Source: Candidatus Bathyarchaeota archaeon
GTDB taxonomy: Archaea > Thermoproteota > Bathyarchaeia > TCS64
Assembly (NCBI GenBank): GCA_020697635.1
Contig: JAEHCT010000074.1
Location: 1 to 6,549 of the forward strand
Reading direction: 5' to 3'
Length of the DNA stretch: 6,549 nucleotides
A program made the translations under genes and the position numbers. Each line of letters opens with the position of its first letter. Within the stretch, counting starts at the first letter, position 1. Of this stretch, positions 1 through 6,085 are shown in pieces. Below the pieces are notes generated by a model, which ran no database searches, had not been told where the DNA came from, and saw only the letters and a program-made list of their open reading frames with translations.

Positions 1-909
1 CTGCTAAGTATAGGATTTACACTGACATACCTGACGGCGAAGGTGCCCAACTTCGCACACGGAACATACGCAGGCGTCGGCATCTACGTGAGCTACACTT
101 TCGCAAAGATACTCAACATGAGCCCATACATCGGGTTCCCTCTGGCGTTTGTCTTAGGAGGCATATTCAGCGTCATCATCTACAAGTTGGTGATTGGAGT
201 GCTACAGAACCTTGGAGGAGGAGCCATCGTCTTGACTATCTCTACACTGGCCATCCAGATCTTCCTCACGGTGCTTATCCATATCTACGCGTTCTATCTG
301 AGAGCACTATACACCACCTATGCCATGCAGTTCCTACTTAAGCAATACGACTTCGAGTTGGCCGGCTTCCCGGGAATATTCGTTGTCTCACTATCGATAA
401 CAGCCATCAGCGTCGTCACACTACACTACATGCTGACCAGGACGAAGATCGGCGTGGCCAGGAGGGCGACCGCGGAAGACCCAGAGCTTGCTTCGGTTCT
501 CGGAATTAACATCAACAACGTGCAGCTGGTCAGCTGGTTCCTGACCGGCGGGATGGCCTGTCTCGCCGGTGCGATGATACCCCTGTGGTTCCAGAGTACA
601 CCGCAGTCCGGCGCCATGATCATCACGAGCATCATGGCCGGTAGTCTGCTTGGTGGATTCGAGAGCGTCTACGGCGCTGTTATCGGCGGAGCCATCGTAG
701 GGATAAGCGAGATCATGTTGACTACTTGGGGTCAAGCTCTCTTAGGGCCCTGGGTAGGCGAGTGGAGGCCAATCGTCCCCATGATCTTCCTTGTAGCCGT
801 CCTGCTCGTCGAGCCTGAAGGCCTCGAGGGAGCGTGGAATAGATTCAAGGCCAGCGACCGAGGAGAGAAACTCCTGAAGTCGGTTGGGCTTATGAAGGCG
901 GAGGACTAA
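1..909 (+). CDS. livH: Branched-chain amino-acid-type ABC transporter permease, LivH family (5' partial)
   Basis: Inner-membrane permease of a high-affinity branched-chain amino acid (HAAT/Liv) ABC importer; it would pair with the LivM-type permease that follows. The reading frame is open to the first base of the window, so the true start lies upstream. The GTG at 43 is internal, because the LivH hallmark N-F-A-H-G comes just after it and a hydrophobic helix precedes it. 302 residues are visible, near full length for the family. Several hydrophobic helices are evident. The cytoplasmic EAA-like loop that contacts the ATPase is at about 442-510 (T-K-I-G-V-A-R-R-A ... G-I), followed by a Gly/Ala-rich helix and the family's G-G-F-E-S-V-Y-G-A-V-I-G-G near 652-690. 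The gene ends with TAA at 907-909, one base before livM. Substrate cannot be read from sequence: other amino acids, amides or urea are possible for this family. Confidence 0.93.
   Translation: MLSIGFTLTYLTAKVPNFAHGTYAGVGIYVSYTFAKILNMSPYIGFPLAFVLGGIFSVIIYKLVIGVLQNLGGGAIVLTISTLAIQIFLTVLIHIYAFYLRALYTTYAMQFLLKQYDFELAGFPGIFVVSLSITAISVVTLHYMLTRTKIGVARRATAEDPELASVLGININNVQLVSWFLTGGMACLAGAMIPLWFQSTPQSGAMIITSIMAGSLLGGFESVYGAVIGGAIVGISEIMLTTWGQALLGPWVGEWRPIVPMIFLVAVLLVEPEGLEGAWNRFKASDRGEKLLKSVGLMKAED
900..904 (+). promoter_or_regulatory. Ribosome binding site of livM
   Basis: GGAGG lies inside the last codons of livH, 6 nt before the ATG at 911. It is a strong match to the anti-Shine-Dalgarno sequence and supports this start. 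It also suggests livM is translated in coupling with livH. Confidence 0.75.
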
Positions 910-910
910 G

Positions 911-2119
911 ATGATACAAGACATAGCACTAGGACTCTTGACAAGCGGAGTAGCAGTATCGGGAACAGCGAGACTCATCGTGGACATCGCCATGTACTTC
1001 GGCCTCTTCGTCATCGTCGCCATGGCGCTGAACTTCCAGTACGGTAACGCGGGCATCCCAAACATGGGGTGCGCCGTACAAGTCATCGTCGGAGGGTTCA
1101 CCGTGAGCGCCCTCACGACAAGGCTGATCTTCACCATGGCAGAGAGCGCCGGCGTGGTGCTGAGGCCTTGGGCGGAGGACTTAGACTGGGTCTACAACAA
1201 CCCGTTCAACGTAGACCTGACAAACACCTTCATCGAAGACAAACCAATGTTCGGGCTGTCGATGCTGCTTTTCAGCCTAGCCGTCGCGCTGATACTTGGC
1301 GCGATCATCGGCTGGATCATCGCTCTACCGGCCATCAGGCTAAGGGCGACCTACCTCATGATCGTGCTTATCACCATGGCTGACGCCAGCCAGATCTTCG
1401 GCAGAAACGTACCTTGGATAAGCGGAGGAACCCTCGGGATTTTCATCCCAGACATACTCCGGTGGTACTCAGGCGACCGCACGATCCTCATGGCAATCAT
1501 CACGTTGCTGATAGGGCTAGTAAGCTTCTTTATCTTCAGGACGATGCTGAACAGCCCGTACGGCAGGCTGATGAGATCCATCCGTGAGAACGAGATCACC
1601 GTCGGAAGCGTAGGCAAGAACGTCGTGGGCATCAGGAGGAACATACTGATGTTCGCGTCGGGGATCACCGCACTAAGCGGAACACTGTTAGCCTTCTACT
1701 TCAGCTACGTCGTAGAGGCCAACTACCAGCGCGCCTTCTGGACCTACTGGCCCTGGCTTATGCTCATCCTCGGAGGACCCGGTAACAACGCCGGAACCTT
1801 CCTGGGCTGTGCCTTGGTCGTGGCCATGCGCCGGGTTATCATCGTGAATAAGTGGTTCCTGCAAGAGGTCTTCTTCTTCCCGATCGCCTACTTCGAGGCC
1901 ATCCTCCTAGGAGTGCTCCTCATAGTTGTCATCATGTTCCGTCCAAACGGACTGATCCCAGAGAAGCTGCTATACATCCCGGGAGTAAACTACCGGAGGC
2001 TAGTGAACGAAGAAGTCGTAGTTGACTGGAGAAGCGCACCGAAGGCTCGCGGAGTCTCAAGCGGCATATCGGGAATCTTCAGGACACTAGGCGGTAAGAA
2101 AGAGGAGGCAGGGGAATAA
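911..2119 (+). CDS. livM: Branched-chain amino-acid-type ABC transporter permease, LivM family
   Basis: Second membrane permease of the Liv-type importer, expected to form a heterodimer with the upstream LivH-type protein. Family signatures are visible in order: G-N-A-G-I-P-N-M-G near residues 45-53; L-P-A-I-R-L-R-A-T-Y-L at 139-149 followed by G-G-T-L-G-I at 172-177; the ATPase-contacting loop S-P-Y-G-R-L-M-R-S-I-R-E-N-E at 215-228; G-G-P-G-N-N-A-G-T-F-L-G at 288-299; and F-R-P-N-G-L at 343-348. At 402 residues it is longer than usual. The excess sits in a polar, Trp/Asp/Asn-containing segment at about residues 80-112 between helices, and in a hydrophilic tail of about 55 residues after F-R-P-N-G-L. 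The ATG at 911 is set by a GGAGG site 6 nt upstream. The stop TAA (2117-2119) overlaps the next ATG by one base. LivG and LivF ATPases do not follow, so the operon's ATPases must be elsewhere. Confidence 0.94.
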   Translation: MIQDIALGLLTSGVAVSGTARLIVDIAMYFGLFVIVAMALNFQYGNAGIPNMGCAVQVIVGGFTVSALTTRLIFTMAESAGVVLRPWAEDLDWVYNNPFNVDLTNTFIEDKPMFGLSMLLFSLAVALILGAIIGWIIALPAIRLRATYLMIVLITMADASQIFGRNVPWISGGTLGIFIPDILRWYSGDRTILMAIITLLIGLVSFFIFRTMLNSPYGRLMRSIRENEITVGSVGKNVVGIRRNILMFASGITALSGTLLAFYFSYVVEANYQRAFWTYWPWLMLILGGPGNNAGTFLGCALVVAMRRVIIVNKWFLQEVFFFPIAYFEAILLGVLLIVVIMFRPNGLIPEKLLYIPGVNYRRLVNEEVVVDWRSAPKARGVSSGISGIFRTLGGKKEEAGE

Positions 2120-2262
2120 TGGACTGGGACACGATCTTGTTCTGGGTCATGATCGCCATCTGGGTGATCATGCCTGCCTTCATCGTCTACGAGGAGATCC
2201 GGGAGAGAAAAGCTCTCGCTGAGAGTGAGGCAGGGCCTGAGGAGATTGGAGCCGCCAACTAG
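2119..2262 (+). CDS. Small single-pass membrane protein at the end of the liv operon (47 aa)
   Basis: An unrecognised 47-residue protein. Its ATG (2119-2121) shares one base with the livM stop (TAATG), and a GGAGG at 2104-2108 lies 10 nt upstream, so it looks translationally coupled to livM. The protein has a short acidic N-terminus (M-D-W-D), one strongly hydrophobic segment at about residues 5-24 rich in I, V, W, F and M, and then a charged tail (E-E-I-R-E-R-K followed by an acidic Ala/Glu stretch). It has no cysteines and no signal-peptide cleavage motif that I can see. TAG at 2260-2262 is followed after about 20 bases by a poly-T stretch, so this is the last gene of the operon. The position suggests an accessory or stabilising subunit of the LivHM importer, but that is inference from context only. 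Confidence 0.72.
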   Translation: MDWDTILFWVMIAIWVIMPAFIVYEEIRERKALAESEAGPEEIGAAN

Positions 2263-2281
2263 TAAATCCGTCCCTTTCTAA

Positions 2282-2288
2282 TTTTTTT
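2282..2288 (+). terminator. Poly-T terminator of the liv operon
   Basis: A run of seven T follows a pyrimidine-rich stretch about 20 bases after the stop of the 47-aa gene. Archaeal transcription commonly ends at such U-rich tracts without a hairpin. It sits in the 68-bp gap between convergent genes. Confidence 0.6.
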
Positions 2289-2316
2289 AATAAACTGTTT
2301 TGAAGCAGTCTTTGAT

Positions 2317-2324
2317 AAAAAAAA
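2317..2324 (-). terminator. Poly-T terminator of the 122-aa gene
   Basis: Read on the minus strand this is a run of eight T, starting 7 bases after the stop codon at 2333-2331. It mirrors the T run on the other strand in the same convergent gap. Confidence 0.6.
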
Positions 2325-2330
2325 TGGTTT

Positions 2331-2699
2331 CTACTCGGTAGTAAGCGAGTAGTGAACACCCAGGTCACTCAGAGCCCCGTCGATGTTCTCGATGAGACCT
2401 TGGATCTTCTTCATCGAAGGCTTTTCGGTCCACTCGAACACGAAGTCGTACTCCCCCAGGGTCACGCCGGCGTCGCTGATGATCTTCTGGGGCTCGTAGC
2501 AGTCAGTATACGTGTTCTGCAGGTTCTTCAGGTAGCTGTTCCAGTCTCTCTTGTCGCTCTGCAGCCTCGTCGGGTAAGGCACACACTTGTGGCTGAACTT
2601 TACCTCTGTGGCCTTCGACATGTCTACGGCGACGCCCTCCAGAGCCTTGATGGCTTTAAGAAGCGGCGGGCCAAAGATACGAACATAAGTCTTAGCCAT
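2331..2699 (-). CDS. Unrecognised 122-residue alpha/beta protein
   Basis: I do not recognise this family. The sequence looks like a real globular protein: balanced composition, alternating predicted strands and helices, no low complexity. A strand T-Y-V-R-I-F-G (4-10) leads into a helix starting P-P-L-L-K-A-I-K-A-L (11-20). A strand E-V-K-F-S-H-K-C-V-P (32-41) follows, and the C-terminal part has Y-D-F-V-F-E-W (84-90), a helix (95-112) and a last strand (V-H-Y-S-L). This order could fit a ferredoxin-like fold, which is only a guess. Two Cys (39, 67) are not in a metal-binding pattern. I chose the ATG at 2699 over the GTG at 2708 because the GTG overlaps a likely GTGAT ribosome binding site whose 4-nt spacing matches that of the aIF2 alpha gene. 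The gene has its own candidate TATA box upstream and a poly-T stretch downstream, so it is probably monocistronic, separate from nop10. Confidence 0.72.
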   Translation of the reverse strand: MAKTYVRIFGPPLLKAIKALEGVAVDMSKATEVKFSHKCVPYPTRLQSDKRDWNSYLKNLQNTYTDCYEPQKIISDAGVTLGEYDFVFEWTEKPSMKKIQGLIENIDGALSDLGVHYSLTTE

Positions 2700-2731
2700 G
2701 GTGATCACAAAAACAAGGGGAACTGAACGAT

Positions 2732-2737
2732 AAAAAA
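2732..2737 (-). terminator. Possible poly-T terminator after nop10
   Basis: Six consecutive T on the minus strand, about 45 bases after the nop10 stop, preceded by another T-rich stretch at 2752-2766. It would end the long replication-translation transcript. It overlaps the presumed leader of the next gene, so signals for both units are interleaved here. Confidence 0.4.
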
Positions 2738-2754
2738 CCTTTCCAAGAGAAATA

Positions 2755-2764
2755 AAATTTAAAT
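2755..2764 (-). promoter_or_regulatory. Candidate TATA box for the 122-aa gene
   Basis: On the minus strand this reads ATTTAAATTT, inside the A/T-rich gap between nop10 and the 122-aa gene. A start site about 26 bases downstream would give a leader of roughly 30-35 nt. The A/T content of the gap makes chance matches likely, and a second T-rich element at 2731-2738 could instead serve a nearly leaderless transcript. Confidence 0.4.
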
Positions 2765-2781
2765 CAAGGACGAAGTCTTTG

Positions 2782-2961
2782 TCACCGCGACTGCTGTTTC
2801 CTCTCAGCCATCCTCTTCATGAGGATACGGTACCTGCGGTACTTGTCGTCGAGGGAGAACTTCGCTGGGTGGGGCGACTCCGCTGCGCCTCCGCACCGTG
2901 GGCATGTATCCTTGAGCGTGTATTGGCTGCAGCCGGTGCATCGCCTCAGAAGCCACACCAT
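2782..2961 (-). CDS. nop10: H/ACA ribonucleoprotein protein Nop10
   Basis: Small zinc-binding core protein of the archaeal H/ACA RNP. It binds Cbf5 and helps guide-RNA-directed pseudouridylation of rRNA. The 59-residue length is typical. Two C-x2-C pairs (C8/C11 and C20/C23) form the zinc ribbon, and the conserved C-terminal region with H-P-A-K-F-S-L-D-D-K-Y-R-R-Y-R follows. I used the ATG at 2961, which gives M-V-W-L-L-R-R-C at the N-terminus as expected. An upstream start at 3009 would add 16 unrelated residues and run into the aIF2 alpha gene. The ATG lies 5 nt after the aIF2 alpha stop, with a GGGAG-type ribosome binding site at 2970-2976 inside the end of that gene. It is the last gene of the minus-strand cluster. 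Confidence 0.93.
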   Translation of the reverse strand: MVWLLRRCTGCSQYTLKDTCPRCGGAAESPHPAKFSLDDKYRRYRILMKRMAERKQQSR

Positions 2962-2966
2962 CGGCG

Positions 2967-3758
2967 CTACTCCCTCGTGAACGCGACGATGCCGTCTATG
3001 GATCCCCAAGCCTCTTCGGCGAACTTAACCACCTTGTCGAGCGCGTATTCGGCCTTCTTGTAGTCCTCCGCCGTGAGCTGGATCCTGTACTTAGGGGCGC
3101 CTAGGGTGGATATGTTGATGGTGGCGTCGTTATCCTGGGCGACCTCCTCGGCCTTCTGGAACGTGTCCTTGATCTCCTGTATACCGTAGCTGGACATGGT
3201 CGACGCCTCGAGGACGCCCTGAATCGTGACGCCCCTTATGACTATCTTTTCCTTGGCGATCTCGCTGAGCGCCTCGGCTGCCTTGGGCTCTACGCCGGCC
3301 TCCTTGAGGGCGTCCATGCCGTTCTTGGCGGCGGCCTCGAGTCCCTCGTATAGGCTGCCGTAGTGGTCCACCAGCTTCGCCCCTGCTCCATCGAAGAGGG
3401 CCTCGGTGTCCGTGTTGAGCTGCTGGGCTGCCTGCGTGAGCAGGGTCACCGCCTTCCGCTCCTTCTTCCAGGACTCGATCTTCTTACGTTTATCGTCCTT
3501 GCTCACCCTTCTCAGGCTGAGGTCAACCTGCCCCTTCCCCGGGTCCGTCCTGAGTACCTGTAAGACGACCTTCTGGTTTTGCCGCACGTGGTTCCGGATT
3601 TTCCTCACCCATCTGCTGCTTATCTCAGAGATGTGTAGGAGGCCCTCCTTGTTGGGGTACTCGTCGAGGCCGACGTAGGCGCCGTAGCTCTCCACGCGCC
3701 GCACCGTCGCGACGACGAGTTCGCCGACCTCTGGCCACTCGGGTCTCCCTAGACTCAT
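2967..3758 (-). CDS. eif2a: Translation initiation factor 2 subunit alpha (aIF2 alpha)
   Basis: Alpha subunit of archaeal IF2, the heterotrimer that delivers initiator methionyl-tRNA to the small ribosomal subunit. At 263 residues it has the family's usual size and three-part layout. An N-terminal S1-type OB domain spans about 8-86 (G-E-L-V-V-A-T-V near the start; E-G-L-L-H-I-S-E-I-S at 38-47; G-Q-V-D-L-S-L-R-R-V at 76-85). A helical middle domain covers about 87-170, and a C-terminal alpha/beta domain from about 172 binds the gamma subunit. Ser47 aligns by eye with the phosphorylated Ser51 of eukaryotic eIF2 alpha, but no kinase is implied. The ATG at 3758 lies 5 nt after the rps27e stop and is preceded by a clear ribosome binding site. 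Confidence 0.95.
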   Translation of the reverse strand: MSLGRPEWPEVGELVVATVRRVESYGAYVGLDEYPNKEGLLHISEISSRWVRKIRNHVRQNQKVVLQVLRTDPGKGQVDLSLRRVSKDDKRKKIESWKKERKAVTLLTQAAQQLNTDTEALFDGAGAKLVDHYGSLYEGLEAAAKNGMDALKEAGVEPKAAEALSEIAKEKIVIRGVTIQGVLEASTMSSYGIQEIKDTFQKAEEVAQDNDATINISTLGAPKYRIQLTAEDYKKAEYALDKVVKFAEEAWGSIDGIVAFTRE

Positions 3759-3762
3759 CTAA

Positions 3763-3770
3763 ATCACCCT
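3763..3770 (-). promoter_or_regulatory. Ribosome binding site of aIF2 alpha overlapping the rps27e stop
   Basis: On the minus strand AGGGTGAT ends 4 nt before the aIF2 alpha ATG. It matches the GGTGAT half of the archaeal Shine-Dalgarno consensus. The TGA stop of rps27e is embedded in it, so the terminating ribosome sits on the next start site. Confidence 0.6.
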
Positions 3771-3961
3771 AAAACAGATATTATGGCGGCGTTGATCTTG
3801 GCTTTCCCGCCCATGGGCTCCGCGAGCACCTCTCCGCAGGTCTGGCACTTGACCTGGGTGCTGCTGTGGCTGAATAATATCTGCTCGCTTTCGCAGCTTA
3901 TGCACCGTACGCGTAGGAACCGTGACGTGGGGCGGGGTATGAGATGCTCCCATTCGGCCAA
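3764..3961 (-). CDS. rps27e: Small-subunit ribosomal protein eS27 (S27e)
   Basis: Zinc-ribbon protein of the archaeal/eukaryotic small ribosomal subunit. The 65-residue protein carries C20-x2-C23 and C39-x2-C42, and the family's core between and after them (F-S-H-S-S-T-Q-V-K-C, then A-E-P-M-G-G-K-A), ending in V-L-G as is typical. The start is TTG at 3961-3959, 1 nt after the rpl44e stop. A perfect GGAGGT lies 8 nt upstream, and no in-frame ATG or GTG occurs between that site and the conserved R-F-L-R-V-R-C. An ATG three codons in is in another frame and gives an unrelated peptide. Confidence 0.94.
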   Translation of the reverse strand: MAEWEHLIPRPTSRFLRVRCISCESEQILFSHSSTQVKCQTCGEVLAEPMGGKAKINAAIISVLG

Positions 3962-3962
3962 G

Positions 3963-4238
3963 CTATACTACCTCCAGCTTCTTGAGCCGCATCCCTTTAC
4001 GCTGTAACGTGTAGCTGCACTCCTTGCACTTGAGCATGAGGGACTGCTTCTTCGTGACCTTGGCCTGGTTGTGCTGCTCCGGGAACTTCTGGCCACCGTA
4101 GCCCTTCTTGCGTCTGGCCTGCCTGCGCTCGCCCTTCTTTGCGCCCGCTCTTTTCCCGGGCTTATAGATGGAGACGCTGAATTCCGTGTGAGTTTTGCAC
4201 TTCGGACAGTAGGTCCGCATGGTACTCGGTACTTTCAT
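3963..4238 (-). CDS. rpl44e: Large-subunit ribosomal protein eL42 (L44e)
   Basis: Zinc-binding protein of the archaeal/eukaryotic large ribosomal subunit, located near the E site. The 91-residue length is standard. It has the N-terminal M-K-V-P ... R-T-Y-C-P-K-C-K-T-H block with C11/C14, a very basic middle (residues 26-51), the signature Q-A-K-V-T-K-K-Q (58-65), and the second zinc pair C71/C74. The ATG at 4238 overlaps the gins51 stop as ATGA, so the two are probably translationally coupled. I saw no better start: the internal Met at residue 7 would drop conserved residues. Confidence 0.96.
   Translation of the reverse strand: MKVPSTMRTYCPKCKTHTEFSVSIYKPGKRAGAKKGERRQARRKKGYGGQKFPEQHNQAKVTKKQSLMLKCKECSYTLQRKGMRLKKLEVV
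3970..3975 (-). promoter_or_regulatory. Ribosome binding site that sets the TTG start of rps27e
   Basis: GGAGGT on the minus strand, within the last codons of rpl44e and 8 nt before the TTG. It is the strongest Shine-Dalgarno site in the cluster and may compensate for the weak start codon. Confidence 0.75.
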
Positions 4239-4837
4239 GGCTCTATATCCACCAGCTTAGCTATACCTCTCCTTATTAGGTTTACCGCATTCTGTCGAGG
4301 GATGCTGGCCACGTCCTCGGGGTCGAAGGGGCCGTACGCCTTCATGTCCACACCCATGATCGCGGGCAGGGGCTTCAGGAACCGGACCACAACCAGGTCA
4401 CCCTCAGGCGCCTCGCGTGGAACGGCTGTACTGGGCCTCAGCGCCGGGGCCGGCCTAGGCAACTGAACAGTGGGCGGCGCCTCGGGCTCGGGGATGTCGG
4501 CTCCCTGCCTGTAGCCTAAGAGGAGTTGCCTGAGGTTTGCGTGGAGCCTCTGCTCCTCCGGCGTCATGGCCTGGGCGTCGATGGGCTCGCCCCTAAGCTC
4601 CTTGGTGACTATCTTCCGGAGCCGGGTCTCGGTAAGCTCCCTCAGCATCTGGCTCACGAACCCTCTCTCCTTCTTGGTTATGGAGCCGGTGAGAGTCCCG
4701 GGGTCGGTGGGGGTCTTGTTAAGCTCCTCGGAGTAGCGGCGCATCTCGTGAAGGAACTCGTCGGGTATGTTCTGGAGCCCAAGCTTCTCGTTCTCCCTAC
4801 CCCATGCCCTGCGGAGTCTCTCGTACCTGTCGCTCAT
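4235..4837 (-). CDS. gins51: GINS complex subunit, Gins51 (Sld5/Psf1) type
   Basis: Subunit of the archaeal GINS complex, which joins MCM helicase in the replisome. The 200-residue protein has an N-terminal helical A domain (about 1-110; S-D-R-Y-E-R-L-R-R at the start and E-T-R-L-R-K-I-V at 70-77). A Pro/Ala/Glu-rich linker (about 113-146) follows, then a C-terminal B domain from 148, with V-V-V-R-F-L, G-V-D-M-K-A-Y-G-P-F-D-P-E-D-V and N-A-V-N-L-I-R-R-G-I-A. The A-then-B order marks the Gins51 class, not Gins23. I chose the ATG at 4837, which overlaps the priS stop as ATGA. An in-frame ATG at 4864 would add nine residues inside priS, and the longest open frame would reach 4957 with Arg/Gly-rich sequence that reflects priS in another frame. 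AGGAG at 4851-4855 is 13 nt upstream, rather far, so coupling by overlap may matter more. Confidence 0.87.
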   Translation of the reverse strand: MSDRYERLRRAWGRENEKLGLQNIPDEFLHEMRRYSEELNKTPTDPGTLTGSITKKERGFVSQMLRELTETRLRKIVTKELRGEPIDAQAMTPEEQRLHANLRQLLLGYRQGADIPEPEAPPTVQLPRPAPALRPSTAVPREAPEGDLVVVRFLKPLPAIMGVDMKAYGPFDPEDVASIPRQNAVNLIRRGIAKLVDIEP

Positions 4838-6063
4838 CGTTTCAGCCTGGCTCCTTTCTTGCATAGGAAGAAGAGTGCGGCGCCCAGGGGGAGCTCCGCC
4901 TCCTCGTCCTCGTATGGTCCGTACTCCACGTCGTTTATCTTTATTTTGGGGGCCCACCTGAACTCGAGCCGCACGGGGTCTCCCGTTATCACAGTCGCTC
5001 TCATGAGGGGGTCATAGTCAGGCAGGGCGCCGTACGGTATGGTCTGGACCTGCCAGCCCGTCTTTCCGTGGAGGGTACTGGACAGCCTGATGAGGCGGTG
5101 GATGTCGGTGGTGACTACGGTGTCGATCTCTGACGCCTGGAGCTTCACGGCCTTCTCCAGAACAGCCTGTAGGCTCTTGGGGTCGATGAGGCTTGTGACG
5201 TTGCTGGGGTGCCTCTCCATGAGGGTGTTGAGCACCCGCTCCCTGTCCTCTATGATGCTCTTCGTGGCTCTCCGGCTGAGCTTCATGGACTTCACCTCCT
5301 CGGGCTCGACCTCCTGGATGTAGTCGTAGAGGGCGCGGCCTGTTCTGCCCCTCCAGCCTCCCTCGGCGAGGGTGGGGCGCGCACCTCTGTTCCTCTGGCT
5401 GAAGCCCTGGTACTCGGCCTCGAGCCCTGTAGCCATTATGTAGTCCACTGTCTCGCGGCGAGCCTGCTGGCCGAGGGGGATCATGCCGTCGCTGTGGACG
5501 TGGACGTGGTAGCCCCTGTTGCCGCTGAAGTTGGTGGTCAGCTCGTCGGTGCCTACGCCGAAGTCCTGTATGAGTATGTCGAGGAGCTTCTGGGCCTCGT
5601 GTTTGGCGGCCTGGAGGCACCGATCGCAGAGCCAGGTCTCCGTCTCGAATTGGGCCTTGCCGCACTCGCATATCTCGGGGGGGTGTCCTGTGCCCTGGTT
5701 GTCGCAGTTCCTGCACCACCACCTGTCGTGCTCCTTCTGGCAGGGGAGGTCGAAGTGGTCGGCGTCTATGTCGAAGACCAGGTCCGCGCCCCTCCATCCC
5801 TTGCGGGCCATTTCGGCGGAGGGGTCGTCGTAGTAGCCACTGCTGTGGTAGCTGTGGGCTGGGGCGTTGGCTCTGAGGTAGCGTCGAAGCTCGTCGAGGG
5901 TGGAGAACCGTATGTGGCGGTACATGGTGCGGCCGTGGAAGGTGAGAAAAGCGAACTCCCTGTGCGCTATGTCTATGGGGGCGGGTACGGTGCCGCTGTT
6001 ACGGGCGTACCACCGCCTGAACTGTTCCTCGACGAACCTGGGGCTGCCCCAGTCCTCTTCCAT
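4834..6063 (-). CDS. priS: DNA primase catalytic (small) subunit PriS
   Basis: Catalytic subunit of the archaeal/eukaryotic-type primase that makes primers for DNA replication with PriL. The 409-residue protein contains the metal-binding D98-I-D100-A-D motif, preceded by W-R-G-A-D-L-V-F. The nucleotide-binding S-G-N-R-G-Y-H-V-H-V is at 180-189, and V-T-T-D-I-H-R-L-I-R ... L-H-G-K-T-G-W at 317-337. Asp320 there is the likely third catalytic carboxylate, assigned by motif position. Between the first two motifs is a zinc region with seven cysteines (108, 117, 120, 132, 134, 146, 149), richer than the single knuckle I associate with euryarchaeal enzymes. The length exceeds the roughly 330-390 usual, largely from this region. 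The ATG at 6063 has no Shine-Dalgarno upstream but a TATA-like box at the right distance for a leaderless start. The stop overlaps gins51 by 4 nt. Confidence 0.95.
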   Translation of the reverse strand: MEEDWGSPRFVEEQFRRWYARNSGTVPAPIDIAHREFAFLTFHGRTMYRHIRFSTLDELRRYLRANAPAHSYHSSGYYDDPSAEMARKGWRGADLVFDIDADHFDLPCQKEHDRWWCRNCDNQGTGHPPEICECGKAQFETETWLCDRCLQAAKHEAQKLLDILIQDFGVGTDELTTNFSGNRGYHVHVHSDGMIPLGQQARRETVDYIMATGLEAEYQGFSQRNRGARPTLAEGGWRGRTGRALYDYIQEVEPEEVKSMKLSRRATKSIIEDRERVLNTLMERHPSNVTSLIDPKSLQAVLEKAVKLQASEIDTVVTTDIHRLIRLSSTLHGKTGWQVQTIPYGALPDYDPLMRATVITGDPVRLEFRWAPKIKINDVEYGPYEDEEAELPLGAALFFLCKKGARLKR

Positions 6064-6085
6064 GCCTATTGATTAGTCCACGGGG

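Noticed and set aside
2294..2309. Short inverted repeat as a hairpin terminator
   Set aside because: The stem is only 4 bp with an 8-base loop; the flanking T runs explain termination better.
2352..2726. 124-codon plus-strand frame antisense to the 122-aa gene
   Set aside because: Val/Leu-rich shadow without domain character; the minus-strand frame has regular secondary-structure patterning, promoter and terminator.
2962..3009. Longer N-terminus for nop10
   Set aside because: Would add 16 His/Arg-rich residues overlapping aIF2 alpha, whereas Nop10 proteins start just before the first zinc pair.
4838..4957. Longer N-terminus for gins51
   Set aside because: The added residues are Arg/Gly-rich and lie wholly within priS. 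The ATG at 4837 gives the family's expected N-terminus and an ATGA overlap.
5088..5133. C/D-box-like motifs (TGATGA and CTGA) suggesting a small guide RNA
   Set aside because: The C box lacks the expected leading purine, no terminal stem or internal C'/D' boxes were evident, and the stretch is antisense to conserved priS coding sequence.
5018..5797. 259-codon minus-strand frame overlapping priS
   Set aside because: Arg/Pro/His-rich product with no domain features; an out-of-frame shadow of priS.
5209..6072. 287-codon open frame on the plus strand, antisense to priS
   Set aside because: Its product is Val/Gly/Ala/Glu-rich low-complexity sequence, as expected from reading a G/C-rich gene backwards. 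The minus-strand frame has all PriS catalytic motifs.
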